In this document: one piece after another, positions 1 to 7,169 of the stretch
How positions within the stretch are numbered: position 1 is the first letter of the stretch
Layout: every line of letters begins with the position of its first letter
From: XYA12-FULL-58-9 sp001798605
GTDB taxonomy: Bacteria; Myxococcota; XYA12-FULL-58-9
Assembly: GCA_036736205.1 (NCBI GenBank)
Contig: DAINMX010000117.1
Location: forward strand, 1-18,715
Direction of reading: 5' to 3'
DNA length: 18,715 nucleotides
The notes under the pieces: generated by a model
What the model saw: the letters and a program-made list of their open reading frames with translations, nothing else
What the model was told of the DNA's origin: nothing
The model's database searches: none
Program-made: the position numbers and the translations under genes

Positions 1-597
1 GGCGGCGACACCGCCCCCTTTGACAATCTCGTCGCCGCCATCGCCGCCGCCGACATCGTCATCTCGACAACAGGCGCCAAAGGTACAGTCCTCGACGCGC
101 GCATCGTTCGCGAGGCCATGCGGGCCCGAGACCAGTCAGCCCTCATCATCATAGACATCGCCGTTCCCCGTGACGTCGCCCCAGACGTCGACGGACTACC
201 AAACGTCTTTCTCTTTGACATTGACGCTCTCAATGAGATTGCCCGACGCAATGTGCAACTGCGGGAGAAAGAAATCCCCAAGGTTGAAAAGATTGTAGAC
301 GCAGAAGTGCAGAACTTCATGCGTTGGTGGGGAAGTCTCGATGCGGGTCCCGTGATTCGCGACCTCCACGCCCATTTCGAGGCGGTGCGCGAGAGCGAAG
401 TCAGCAGAAACAGCAAACGTTTTCTCGAAGCAGATCGCGAGGAGCTGGACGCCTTCAGCCGGACATTGGTCCGCAAGCTATTGATGGGGGTCACGCAGCG
501 AATCAAAGGTTACCGCAAGGAGGACCCCGTGGAGCTGGAACGTTTGGCAGGCCTGCGCGCCGCATTTGGCCTGCAAGAAAGTGATCTCGATGAATGA
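1..597 (+). CDS. hemA: Glutamyl-tRNA reductase, C-terminal part (5' end outside window)
   Basis: Frame 1 is open from the first base and ends at TGA 595-597, giving 198 visible residues with no start in the window. Early residues end in the motif DIVISTTGA, which closes the NADPH-binding Rossmann domain of glutamyl-tRNA reductases. The rest is the helical C-terminal dimerisation domain (VPRDVAP, FDIDALNEIA, then a charged coiled stretch and VRKLLMGVTQRIKG). In this family the enzyme reduces glutamyl-tRNA to glutamate-1-semialdehyde, the first committed step of C5-pathway tetrapyrrole synthesis in the cytosol. The catalytic cysteine and tRNA-binding N-terminal domain lie upstream of the window. 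The last 8 bases overlap hemC, so translational coupling is likely. Confidence 0.95.
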   Translation, partial: GGDTAPFDNLVAAIAAADIVISTTGAKGTVLDARIVREAMRARDQSALIIIDIAVPRDVAPDVDGLPNVFLFDIDALNEIARRNVQLREKEIPKVEKIVDAEVQNFMRWWGSLDAGPVIRDLHAHFEAVRESEVSRNSKRFLEADREELDAFSRTLVRKLLMGVTQRIKGYRKEDPVELERLAGLRAAFGLQESDLDE

Positions 598-1516
598 GAA
601 GTTGATCATTGGCAGTCGTGGCTCGGCGCTCGCCCTGTGGCAATCCAACTGGGTGGCGGAGCAACTGCGGCAGAAACATCCCCATCTCACCGTACAGATC
701 GAGATCATCAAAACTCGCGGTGACCGCATGCAACAGGCAGCACTCAACACCATCGGCAAGGGTGCGTTCACCAAAGAGATCCAAGATGGATTGTTAAATG
801 GCAGCATCGACGTCGCCGTTCACAGTCTCAAAGACCTTCCCACCGATCCCCTGCCGGGCCTACGTGTTTGGGCCCACCCCGAGAGGTTCGACCCCCGCGA
901 TGCGTGGTTCGGTAGGGGCGGTATTCTTTTCGCCGATCTCCCAGAGGACGCGGTGATCGCCACAGGTGCCCTGCGGCGTGCTGCTCAATCCCTCCATCAA
1001 TACCCGAAGGCGACCGTAGAGCCTTTGCGGGGCAACGTCGATACTCGCTTGCGAAAATTCCGTGAGGGCACGATGCACGGCATGTTCCTCGCCTGCGCCG
1101 GTCTCGACCGGCTCGATCTTGCGGACACCCTCACCGAGCGCCTCGACCCCAAGGTGTTCCTGCCCGCCCCCGGCCAGGGTGCGCTGGCCATCGAAGGCCG
1201 AGACGACGAACGGACGGGAGCGCTCCTGTGCGTCCTCGACCATCAACAAACCCGACAGAGAGTTGTCGCCGAGCGGGCCTTCTTGGCCACATTGGAAGGC
1301 GGCTGCCAAGTGCCCATTGCGGCACTCGCCCAGATCGATGGCGACACCTTGACCCTCGACGGCTTGGTCGCTGATGTCGATGGCACGGAGCTCATTCGTG
1401 ACCAAGAATCAGGAAACCGTGCGCAGGCGCAGACCATCGGTGAACATCTGGGAAGACGCCTGCTCGAGTCCGGTGGTGATCAAATCCTCGCGCGACTGCG
1501 ATCAGCCCATGCCTAA
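590..1516 (+). CDS. hemC: Porphobilinogen deaminase (hydroxymethylbilane synthase)
   Basis: Polymerises four porphobilinogen units into hydroxymethylbilane. The 308-residue length is normal for the family. Visible motifs are IGSRGSALAL near residue 7, KTRGDR at 41-46, HSLKDLP with the likely catalytic Asp82, LRGNVDTRL near 146, and FLPAPGQGALA near 190. LEGGCQVP carries Cys239, the expected attachment site of the dipyrromethane cofactor. I chose ATG 590 because the protein then begins MNEKLIIGSRGS, as in homologues; an in-frame TTG at 566 would add eight poorly supported residues. The start overlaps the end of hemA by 8 bases and the stop TAA overlaps hemD by 8 bases, so the genes form a tight operon. 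Confidence 0.97.
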   Translation: MNEKLIIGSRGSALALWQSNWVAEQLRQKHPHLTVQIEIIKTRGDRMQQAALNTIGKGAFTKEIQDGLLNGSIDVAVHSLKDLPTDPLPGLRVWAHPERFDPRDAWFGRGGILFADLPEDAVIATGALRRAAQSLHQYPKATVEPLRGNVDTRLRKFREGTMHGMFLACAGLDRLDLADTLTERLDPKVFLPAPGQGALAIEGRDDERTGALLCVLDHQQTRQRVVAERAFLATLEGGCQVPIAALAQIDGDTLTLDGLVADVDGTELIRDQESGNRAQAQTIGEHLGRRLLESGGDQILARLRSAHA

Positions 1517-2261
1517 GGTTAGCCGCGGCGTATGGGTTACCCGACCCCAACCAGGTGCCGAGAAGACTCGCGCCGCCCTGGCCGAAGCCGGGTACACCGC
1601 CGTTGTCGTCCCGGTGTTGGAGATTGGCTGGGTCTCGCCAAATCGTCCGGCCCCCGATTGGCCCAATTGGGCCATCTTGGTCAGTCAAAATGCGGTGGAA
1701 GGCCTGGCGAGAGCGTTTGGCGAGCTGCCAGACACTGTTTGTTGCGCCGCCGTTGGCCAACGGACTGCCCAGGCTGCCCGCGAGCGCGGCTGGCAGGTCG
1801 AGATGGTACCGGAGCAGCAAGATGCCCAAGGATTGGCAGAGGCGCTTGCCGAGTGCAGCTTGCAAGGTGCCAAGGTTTGGATCCCTTCAGGGGACCGACC
1901 CGGCAGCGCTCGCACAACATTGCCCGAAGCCCTGCGTCAACTCGGTGCCGCAGTCGAGGTCATCCAGGTGTATGAGACTCGAGATCGCCATCCCACCCAC
2001 CGGGAGATCGACTCGCTCTTGGCCACGCCGACTGACGCTATGCTCGTTCATAGCCCGTCGGCGGCGCACGCAATTTTCGCGTCGCCTATCACCATCGTCC
2101 AAGGGTGGCGCACCGAAGCACGCACAGTCGCAATCGGCACAACAACTCGTGCAACCCTCGCCGAGCTTGGCGTCAATTCGACCCAAGCACGGGATCCATC
2201 AACGGCGGGAATTCTCGCCGCCTTAGACGAAGCCTTCAACAAGCCAAGGAGCGCCCCATGA
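1509..2261 (+). CDS. hemD: Uroporphyrinogen-III synthase
   Basis: Closes and inverts ring D of hydroxymethylbilane to give uroporphyrinogen III. HemD sequences diverge strongly, so the call rests on 250-residue size, position between hemC and hemB, and recognisable pieces: an N-terminal GVWVTRPQPGAE, a middle NWAILVSQNAVEGL, AVGQRTAQAARERGW, and a C-terminal half with VHSPSAAHAIF and AIGTTTRATLAELG. These match the two-lobed HemD fold in order. It is a stand-alone HemD, not fused to a CobA/SUMT methylase. ATG 1509 gives an 8-base overlap with hemC, and the TGA shares an ATGA with the hemB start. A longer upstream in-frame reading would run antiparallel to nothing known and lies inside hemC. 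Confidence 0.92.
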   Translation: MPKVSRGVWVTRPQPGAEKTRAALAEAGYTAVVVPVLEIGWVSPNRPAPDWPNWAILVSQNAVEGLARAFGELPDTVCCAAVGQRTAQAARERGWQVEMVPEQQDAQGLAEALAECSLQGAKVWIPSGDRPGSARTTLPEALRQLGAAVEVIQVYETRDRHPTHREIDSLLATPTDAMLVHSPSAAHAIFASPITIVQGWRTEARTVAIGTTTRATLAELGVNSTQARDPSTAGILAALDEAFNKPRSAP

Positions 2262-3250
2262 CCCAGTTCCCCATCACCAGAATGCGCCGTCTACGCAAAC
2301 ACCCCGCCCTGCGTCGCATGGTTCGGGAGACCTATTTGAGCCCGAGGGATTTCATTTACCCTGTGTTCATCTGCCCCGGCAGCAACATCAACAAACCCGT
2401 TGGGTCGATGCCCGGAGTAGCGCAGTGGTCCATCGACCATCTCACGCGAGAAGCTCCACTCATTGCCAAAGAGGGCGTGCCGGCGATCATTCTTTTTGGC
2501 ATCCCAGAGAAGAAGGACGACATCGGTGCCATATCGTGGTCCGATGACGGAATCATTCAGCAGGCCCTGAAAGCCCTCAAGGCAGAAACGCCGGAGCTCC
2601 TCGCCATCGTCGACCTTTGCTTTTGCGAGTACACCTCCCACGGCCACTGCGGCGTCATGCGTGACACCTTGAACGGCGGCAAAGATTTGGACAACGATGC
2701 CACGCTCAAGAATCTGGCAAAACAGGCGGTATCCCTCGCCGCCGCCGGGGCTGACGTCATCGCTCCCTCGGGGATGATCGATGGCATGGTCAAGGGCATT
2801 CGTGAGGGCCTCGACGGCAATGGGTTCTCCGAGCTGCCGATCCTCTCCTATGCAGCCAAGTATGCCTCGTCCTACTACGGCCCATTTCGTGACGCCGCAG
2901 AGTCTGCCCCAGCGTTTGGCGACCGCCGTTCCCACCAGATGGACCCCGGCAACGCCAACGAGGCGCTGCGCGAGGTGGCCATCGACCTCGAGGAGGGCGC
3001 CGACATGGTCATGGTCAAGCCCGCCATGCCCTATCTCGACATTATTCGCAGAGTCAAAGACCGATTCGGTGTGCCGACTGCCGCATACCAAGTCAGCGGC
3101 GAGTACAGCATGATCTTGGCCGCAGCAAACAACGGTTGGATCGATCGGCAGAAGATGATCCTTGAGAGCCTCACCTGCATCAAACGGGCAGGTGCCGACA
3201 TGATCCTCACTTACTTCGCTCGTGAGGCCGCACAGTTGTTGCGCCGATGA
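2258..3250 (+). CDS. hemB: Delta-aminolevulinic acid dehydratase (porphobilinogen synthase)
   Basis: Condenses two 5-aminolevulinate molecules to porphobilinogen. The 330-residue protein shows FPITRMRRLRKHPALR at the N terminus. A zinc-site signature, DLCFCEYTSHGHCG, places Cys121, Cys123 and Cys131, indicating the Zn-dependent subtype. The two Schiff-base lysines sit in SYAAKYASSYYGPF (Lys201) and VMVKPAMPYLD (Lys253). QVSGEYSMI near the C terminus is also typical. The start ATG at 2258 overlaps the hemD stop by 4 bases and has an AAGGAG ribosome binding site at 2246-2251 with 6-base spacing. With hemA, hemC and hemD it covers the path from glutamyl-tRNA to uroporphyrinogen III except the aminomutase, which is not in this window. 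Confidence 0.97.
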   Translation: MTQFPITRMRRLRKHPALRRMVRETYLSPRDFIYPVFICPGSNINKPVGSMPGVAQWSIDHLTREAPLIAKEGVPAIILFGIPEKKDDIGAISWSDDGIIQQALKALKAETPELLAIVDLCFCEYTSHGHCGVMRDTLNGGKDLDNDATLKNLAKQAVSLAAAGADVIAPSGMIDGMVKGIREGLDGNGFSELPILSYAAKYASSYYGPFRDAAESAPAFGDRRSHQMDPGNANEALREVAIDLEEGADMVMVKPAMPYLDIIRRVKDRFGVPTAAYQVSGEYSMILAAANNGWIDRQKMILESLTCIKRAGADMILTYFAREAAQLLRR

Positions 3251-3302
3251 CTGACTCTTCGGTAATGAAGTCGAACGGTATGCAGTTGACCAAACAGAGA
3301 GG

Positions 3303-4310
3303 ATGAACATCCGTCCCCTCCTGCTCGTGCTCGTGACCGCGATTGCCATCGCTCCCGCCATCGCTTCGGCGCACGGTGGAGGACTCGACAAATGCGGCGG
3401 GCACGAGGATCGCGGGGGAGGCGGCTACCACGTCCACGATTGGGCTCTTTTCTGCGGCTGCAACCCCAAAGCGGAAGAATGCATACTGAAGCAGACGTTG
3501 AAGCCAGGAGAATCTGCCGACACAACGACGCCAACGACGCCAACGAAACCAACGAAACCTGCGCCGCCGTCCCCCGGTACGTCTCCCCCACAGCAATCTG
3601 GCAACACGCAGATCGCGTCGTTCAACACCGCCAAGAAATTCGCCTTCGCTGTCCATGACGAGCATCGGATCACGTTGTACTGCGGCTGCCGCTATGACGG
3701 TGATCTTGTTGTGGACCACACGAGCTGCGGTTACCAATCGAAGAGTGGATCCCACCGGGCAACCAAGGTCGAGTGGGAACACGTCGTGCCTGCTGATGCT
3801 TTCGGCCAGAGCTTCAAGGAATGGCGTGATGGTGACCCAACGTGTGTGAACCGCAAGGGGGAGTCATTCAAGGGGCGCAACTGCGCAAGGAAGGCCAGCA
3901 GCCTGTTCCGCTTGATGGAGGCCGACATCTACAATCTCTATCCGGCCATCGGCGAGATCAACAACCTGAGATCCAACTACTCCATGGCGGACCTGCCGGG
4001 TGAGCCACGCGAGTTCGGCCAATGCGACGTTGAGATCCACGATGGCAAGTTCGAGCCGCGACCCGAGATCCGTGGCGATATCGCCCGGACGTATTTTTAC
4101 ATGGACGCGGCGTATCCTGGGCGAGGGATCATCTCCCGCAAGAACCGATCGCTGTTCGAGGCGTGGGACCGGCATGATCCCGTGGACACGTGGGAGTGTG
4201 AGCGGGCGGCGCTGGTAGCCGAGTTCCAGGGCAACGTGAACACCATTGTGGCGACGGCCTGCGAGAATCGGGTGAAGGGGGCTGTCTCGCGAGAGCCACA
4301 CCACGATTGA
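3303..4310 (+). CDS. Secreted endonuclease I family nuclease with N-terminal YHYH-like motif
   Basis: 335 residues. Residues 1-23 form a signal peptide (MNIRPLL, hydrophobic core, ASA cleavage motif), so the protein is probably exported. Next is a His/Gly/Cys motif (HGGGLDKCGGHED to GGYHVH, residues 24-45) like the YHYH-type metal-binding motif of secreted bacterial proteins. A Thr/Pro linker covers about residues 74-98. The catalytic domain follows from about 105: KVEWEHVVPADAF contains His160, the expected general base of the EndA/NucM/Dns beta-beta-alpha-metal nucleases, and NLYPAIGEINNLRSNY at 211-226 matches their NLYP...EIN block. Such enzymes cut DNA outside the cytosol for nutrient use or self-protection. 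Several extra cysteines suggest disulfides. It lies 52 bases after hemB. A purine-rich GAGAGG abuts the ATG, so the ribosome binding site is poorly spaced. Confidence 0.82.
   Translation: MNIRPLLLVLVTAIAIAPAIASAHGGGLDKCGGHEDRGGGGYHVHDWALFCGCNPKAEECILKQTLKPGESADTTTPTTPTKPTKPAPPSPGTSPPQQSGNTQIASFNTAKKFAFAVHDEHRITLYCGCRYDGDLVVDHTSCGYQSKSGSHRATKVEWEHVVPADAFGQSFKEWRDGDPTCVNRKGESFKGRNCARKASSLFRLMEADIYNLYPAIGEINNLRSNYSMADLPGEPREFGQCDVEIHDGKFEPRPEIRGDIARTYFYMDAAYPGRGIISRKNRSLFEAWDRHDPVDTWECERAALVAEFQGNVNTIVATACENRVKGAVSREPHHD
3524..3559 (+). repeat. Four tandem 9-base units coding a Thr/Pro/Lys linker
   Basis: Two copies of AACGACGCC are followed by two copies of AACGAAACC. They are in frame and encode the Thr-Thr-Pro / Thr-Lys-Pro linker between the YHYH-like motif and the nuclease domain. 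Such a coding repeat can vary in copy number without a frame change. Confidence 0.85.
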
Positions 4311-4346
4311 TGGCATCAAACGTTTTCGCCACGGCTTGCGTTTGTT

Positions 4347-4427
4347 TCCCAGGCCCGCATCGTCGGCAATGAGCAGCTTGACCCGCGGCAAGGCGAGCGT
4401 CGTTCGACACTGGGTTTCTACCTCGGT
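4347..4427 (-). pseudogene. Remnant of an SNF2-type helicase, Walker A region
   Basis: On the - strand, the frame from 4427 down to 4347 reads TEVETQCRTTLAL then PRVKLLIADDAGLG. The stretch PRVKLLIADDAGLG is the classic approach to motif I (GLGKT) of SNF2 helicases such as HepA/RapA and DISARM DrmD. A TGA at 4428-4430 precedes it. After GLG the expected Lys-Thr is replaced by Asn-Lys and the rest is unrelated, so homology stops at about 4347. It cannot make a working protein. The strand is the same as the DISARM genes. It lies between the left AbiE toxin stop and the convergent nuclease gene, the border of the defence island. The rest of 4311-4417 shows nothing else except an 8-base palindrome, AAACGTTT, at 4318-4325. 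Identification is from motif memory, not a search. Confidence 0.6.
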
Positions 4428-5413
4428 TCATCGTCGACGGCAGGGACGCCGCCGAGATGTTTCTTCACGTTCATCGCCTTCCACTTCAGGCCCGGGTGGT
4501 CGCGGATGGTCGCCTGCATGCCAGGTTTGTCTGTGAGAAGCTCAGGCACGATGTCTCCCGCACCATTGAGGCGCGCAATGAACTCGAGCTCATGGGCTTC
4601 AAGGGGGAGCACCGCACTCATGAGCGACTGCGTCTCACGCACGAGATCGTTGGCCCAGGTCACGATCTCGGCGTCCTTCGGACGAATCTCGGCGCGCAGC
4701 ATGGGCACCAGCTCTCTTTTCAGCTCCGCTGGCTCTGCAGCAACGTCCTTGATCTGCACAGTCCGCCAGTCCTTGCGGTTGAGGCCGCCGTAGACAACGA
4801 AGGCGAGGCGCAACTTATCGCGGTCGAGATCGTCGCGCCTGAGCAGCTCGCGCGCATCGAAAATGTCGCGACTCGCGTTGCGCGCGACGAGCGCCGCGAG
4901 TTTGCCCGCGGCGAGTTCGTGTCGATCGACGACGGCGATCTCCCGTGCCACAGCGGGCCCGATGGGCTTGGAGTCCAAGCTGGCGATCGGCCACAGCGGG
5001 ACCCGCAGCATAAAGTTCAGATCGATCTCGAGCTTGTCCGACGACCCTGCAGTGTTCACGAAGGACAAGCGCCACTTGCCTCCGGCGTGGTCGCTCGGCA
5101 CGCGCTTCACGCTGAGCCCCTCGCGCGTGCAGACCGCGGCAATCGCCTGCTCCACCTTCGGCTTGTCCGCAAGCATGGTGTCGCGGTCACCCGAGCCTAT
5201 GTAATTGAGATCGATGTCTACGGACAGGCGCGGCACGTCGAAGAGAAACAGATTGAGCGCCGTGCCACCCTTGAGGGCGACTCGCGGACGAAGGAAGGTG
5301 TTCGAACGCAACGTCGAAAGCAAACTCAGTAGGCGAAAGACCTTCTCCAGCGAGTCGGGTCGAAAGCCGAGCGCCGCGGCGGTTTCCTGGATCTCTTCAC
5401 TGCCGAACGTCAT
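4418..5413 (-). CDS. abiEii: AbiEii-type nucleotidyltransferase toxin (left AbiE module)
   Basis: 331 residues of the AbiEii/AbiGii nucleotidyltransferase family, the toxin of type IV abortive-infection systems. Known members transfer nucleotides to RNA such as tRNA and arrest growth. Motifs are LKGGTALNLF (48-56) followed by RLSVDIDL with Asp66 and Asp68, the paired metal-binding acids; KLEIDLNF near 127-134; and AAGKLAALVARNASRDIFD with Lys171, Arg182, Asp183 and Asp186, matching the family's later active-site motifs. I chose ATG 5413, which shares an ATGA with the antitoxin stop; an upstream in-frame start at 5428 would overlap further. All four expected motifs are present, so the toxin looks intact. 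It ends at TAG 4418-4420, right beside the helicase remnant. Confidence 0.9.
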   Translation of the reverse strand: MTFGSEEIQETAAALGFRPDSLEKVFRLLSLLSTLRSNTFLRPRVALKGGTALNLFLFDVPRLSVDIDLNYIGSGDRDTMLADKPKVEQAIAAVCTREGLSVKRVPSDHAGGKWRLSFVNTAGSSDKLEIDLNFMLRVPLWPIASLDSKPIGPAVAREIAVVDRHELAAGKLAALVARNASRDIFDARELLRRDDLDRDKLRLAFVVYGGLNRKDWRTVQIKDVAAEPAELKRELVPMLRAEIRPKDAEIVTWANDLVRETQSLMSAVLPLEAHELEFIARLNGAGDIVPELLTDKPGMQATIRDHPGLKWKAMNVKKHLGGVPAVDDEPR

Positions 5414-6228
5414 GCGACCTCTTCCCACGAACGCGTACGGACCTGCTCTGGAACGATCAGGTTCCAGTCCGGAACCAGCTTGCCACCCTTGCGATGTCGG
5501 CGTTCGAAGTAGCGGGGCTGAGCAGGCGACCGCGCGCGTAGGGCTTCGAGATGCCGCTCCTCGACCAGCAGTGCGTCTTTGTGCTGCTCAAGAAAGAATC
5601 CGACGCGGGCTACGGTGAGGGCTGAGCCAAGGCGCAGAGCGTACTCGACGACGAAGTCGAGATCGACGAACTCGATCGCCTCAAGCGAGCGCCAGATTTC
5701 CTCCCAGCTGCCGCCATGCTCCGGCGCGTCCAGCACGTCGACAAAGGTCCGCTCGTATCCGGTCACCTTCATCGCTTGCCCCTGGCGACGTTCCTCGCGA
5801 ATCCCGCCGCCAAGGTCGGGCAGCTTGCGCAGCACAACAGGCACGAGTACCGGTATGAACTCCGTGTCTTGGAACGTGAACGGCTTTGCGCGGCGACCGC
5901 TGAGGTACGTGAGTCGCTGGGACTGAGAGTGCGCCTTGCCGAGGAGCTGCAGCGCACTGTGGTAGGCAATCACCGCATCGTCGGCGAGGCGACTGGCCAC
6001 GAGGTACGGGTCGACCCGAAAAGTCGCGGCATCGGCACCGTGTGGTACGCGAGCGTAGAGTCCGCGGCGCACGTTGATCAGGTTCCCGGCAGCCACGTGT
6101 TGCTTAAGCACCGAGCCCGTGGTCTCCGGGCTGCGCTTGCCCCCGGATTGGTGTGCCTCCAGAAACTCCTCAAAGCGGAAGACCTGGTGCCTGGCGAAGA
6201 AGTCAGTGGGCTTCATGGTTGCCGTCAT
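5410..6228 (-). CDS. abiEi: AbiEi-type antitoxin / transcriptional regulator (left AbiE module)
   Basis: 272 residues from ATG 6228; a second ATG at 6216 gives 268 and cannot be excluded. Neither has a clear Shine-Dalgarno. The N-terminal third is a winged-helix domain (FEEFLEAH, SVLKQHVAAGNLINVRRGLYARV). Then comes the AbiEi C-terminal domain with DAVIAYHSALQLLG, TYLSGRRAKPF and GYERTFVDVLDAPEHGG, the family's TFVDCLDRPE-like block. AbiEi proteins repress their own promoter through inverted repeats and neutralise AbiEii without binding it (type IV). The gene overlaps the toxin by 4 bases, giving the standard antitoxin-first bicistron. Upstream, an 8-base-arm inverted repeat overlies a plausible -10 box, consistent with autoregulation. 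Confidence 0.88.
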   Translation of the reverse strand: MTATMKPTDFFARHQVFRFEEFLEAHQSGGKRSPETTGSVLKQHVAAGNLINVRRGLYARVPHGADAATFRVDPYLVASRLADDAVIAYHSALQLLGKAHSQSQRLTYLSGRRAKPFTFQDTEFIPVLVPVVLRKLPDLGGGIREERRQGQAMKVTGYERTFVDVLDAPEHGGSWEEIWRSLEAIEFVDLDFVVEYALRLGSALTVARVGFFLEQHKDALLVEERHLEALRARSPAQPRYFERRHRKGGKLVPDWNLIVPEQVRTRSWEEVA

Positions 6229-6240
6229 GCTCTGGTGAAG

Positions 6241-6275
6241 GCACTTAAAGTACCCCTTAAGTGCATTGTCGGCAA
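6241..6275 (-). promoter_or_regulatory. Predicted abiEi promoter with overlapping operator dyad
   Basis: A perfect inverted repeat GCACTTAA (6241-6248) / TTAAGTGC (6257-6264) has an 8-base spacer. On the - strand a -35-like TTGCCG (6270-6275) and -10-like TACTTT (6247-6252) are separated by exactly 17 bases, so the dyad covers the -10 box. The start site would be near 6240, about 12 bases before ATG 6228. This arrangement fits AbiEi autorepression. The boxes are modest matches to sigma-70 consensus. Confidence 0.55.
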
Positions 6276-6320
6276 GTATTACTTTCCATATTGTGCACAA
6301 GGGGGCAAACAATATGCCCC
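6266..6320 (+). promoter_or_regulatory. Possible divergent + strand promoter with nested dyads
   Basis: On the + strand TTGTCG (6266-6271) and TATTGT (6289-6294) are 17 bases apart, a plausible divergent promoter for the small gene at 6351. The same interval holds three further dyads: CATATTGT (6287-6294) with ACAATATG (6309-6316), the perfect palindrome TTGTGCACAA (6291-6300), and GGGGCA (6302-6307) with TGCCCC (6315-6320) around a 7-base loop. The last would form a hairpin in the predicted leader. Regulator binding or divergent control is inferred. Confidence 0.4.
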
Positions 6321-6350
6321 TATTGGATCCTATCGTAAACTTACAGCCTC

Positions 6351-6701
6351 ATGGGTCATCGCCAGCAAAAGATGGCCCATGGCGTCACGGCTCTGCGCAT
6401 CCACAACCATCGTCCAGAAGCCCTGTGGCTCGAGGACCCCGGTTCGGGTTGGCACCGCGTCCCGCTCGAGCAGGTGAAAGAGTGGCCCGAGGAAGGATGG
6501 CTACGCGCGGGCGCGGTTCCAGAAGACGCGCCAGCTTTTCCAGAAAGCGAGCTGCGTCGTGTTGGGAACGCTACGTTCTGGAACTTCGCCAGCGGCGAGC
6601 GTCCAGACGGCAGCCTGAGTCCGCTCGGGATGACCTTTCGATCAAGGGATTTTAAGTGCGGCCTCGCAGCAAAACACCAGATCACTGCTGGCTACTCCTG
6701 A
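6351..6701 (+). CDS. Hypothetical protein, 116 residues, divergent from left AbiE
   Basis: I do not recognise this gene. The open frame begins at ATG 6351; ATG 6369 is an alternative that gives MAHGVTALRIHNHRPEALWL. Neither start has a clear ribosome binding site. The protein is soluble and rich in Trp, Pro and Glu (GSGWHRVPLEQVKEWPEEGW, GNATFWNFASGERPDG), with no signal peptide, membrane segment or enzyme motif. It is divergent from abiEi and its last 60 bases run antisense through the tail of the truncated right toxin. Its stop at 6701 sits within 4 bases of the point where the toxin loses family similarity (about 6705). The gene may therefore be part of the fragment that replaced the toxin's end, or the frame may be fortuitous. 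Confidence 0.35.
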   Translation: MGHRQQKMAHGVTALRIHNHRPEALWLEDPGSGWHRVPLEQVKEWPEEGWLRAGAVPEDAPAFPESELRRVGNATFWNFASGERPDGSLSPLGMTFRSRDFKCGLAAKHQITAGYS

Positions 6702-7169
6702 CCACTCGCCAACCAAAGGGTCGCCAAATGCAACATCGACGCCAAAGGCTTGGCCGTAGACTTTGCCAGCGAGACGGCACTCCGCCTTGAAACGATATCC
6801 CTCGTAGATGATGCCGTCGCCGGTGATTTCTGGAAGCCGACTATCGGGCTGGACGATGAACCCCATGTGGTCACCAAGGTCGAGCTGTCCCGCTCCCTGC
6901 AGAGCCTCAAGGATCTCTTCCGACGATCCGCTCATCCGCAGGTCGATGTCCTTGGTGGTGCGAGCACGTTCTAAGCGGAGCTCAAGGACCAGGCCACCTT
7001 TGAGAATCACCGCCTCCCCCAGCGTCTGGGTGACGCGGGCAAGGAAGCGGTCGAACACGAGCAGTTGCCGGCGACGGTTGAGATCCGCGCCACCGGCCGA
7101 TGTTTGCTTGAGACGCTGCTCAAGCGCCGTCTTGAAGGCGGCGGGTGTTTTGTAGGTGCGCGCAGTCAT
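6642..7169 (-). pseudogene. C-terminally truncated AbiEii-type nucleotidyltransferase (right AbiE module)
   Basis: 175 residues, against roughly 280-300 for intact members. The nucleotidyltransferase N-terminal half is well kept: LGEAVILKGGLVLEL (50-64) then ARTTKDIDLRMSG with Asp74 and Asp76, and a beta-strand block CRLAGKVYGQAFGVDVAFGDPLVGE ending at residue 155. Family members normally continue with the Lys/Arg/Asp segment that completes the active site (the left module keeps it as KLAAL...RDIFD). Here the frame instead runs 20 unrelated residues to a TGA. No - strand frame in 6351-6641 resumes the family sequence, so this is a truncation by foreign DNA, not a simple frameshift. The ATG overlaps the antitoxin stop by 4 bases. 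The toxin is probably inactive, leaving the antitoxin as a solitary regulator. Confidence 0.75.

Noticed and set aside
566..589. TTG at 566 as the hemC start
   Set aside because: It adds eight residues not seen in the family; ATG 590 places the conserved IGSRGSALAL at the usual distance.
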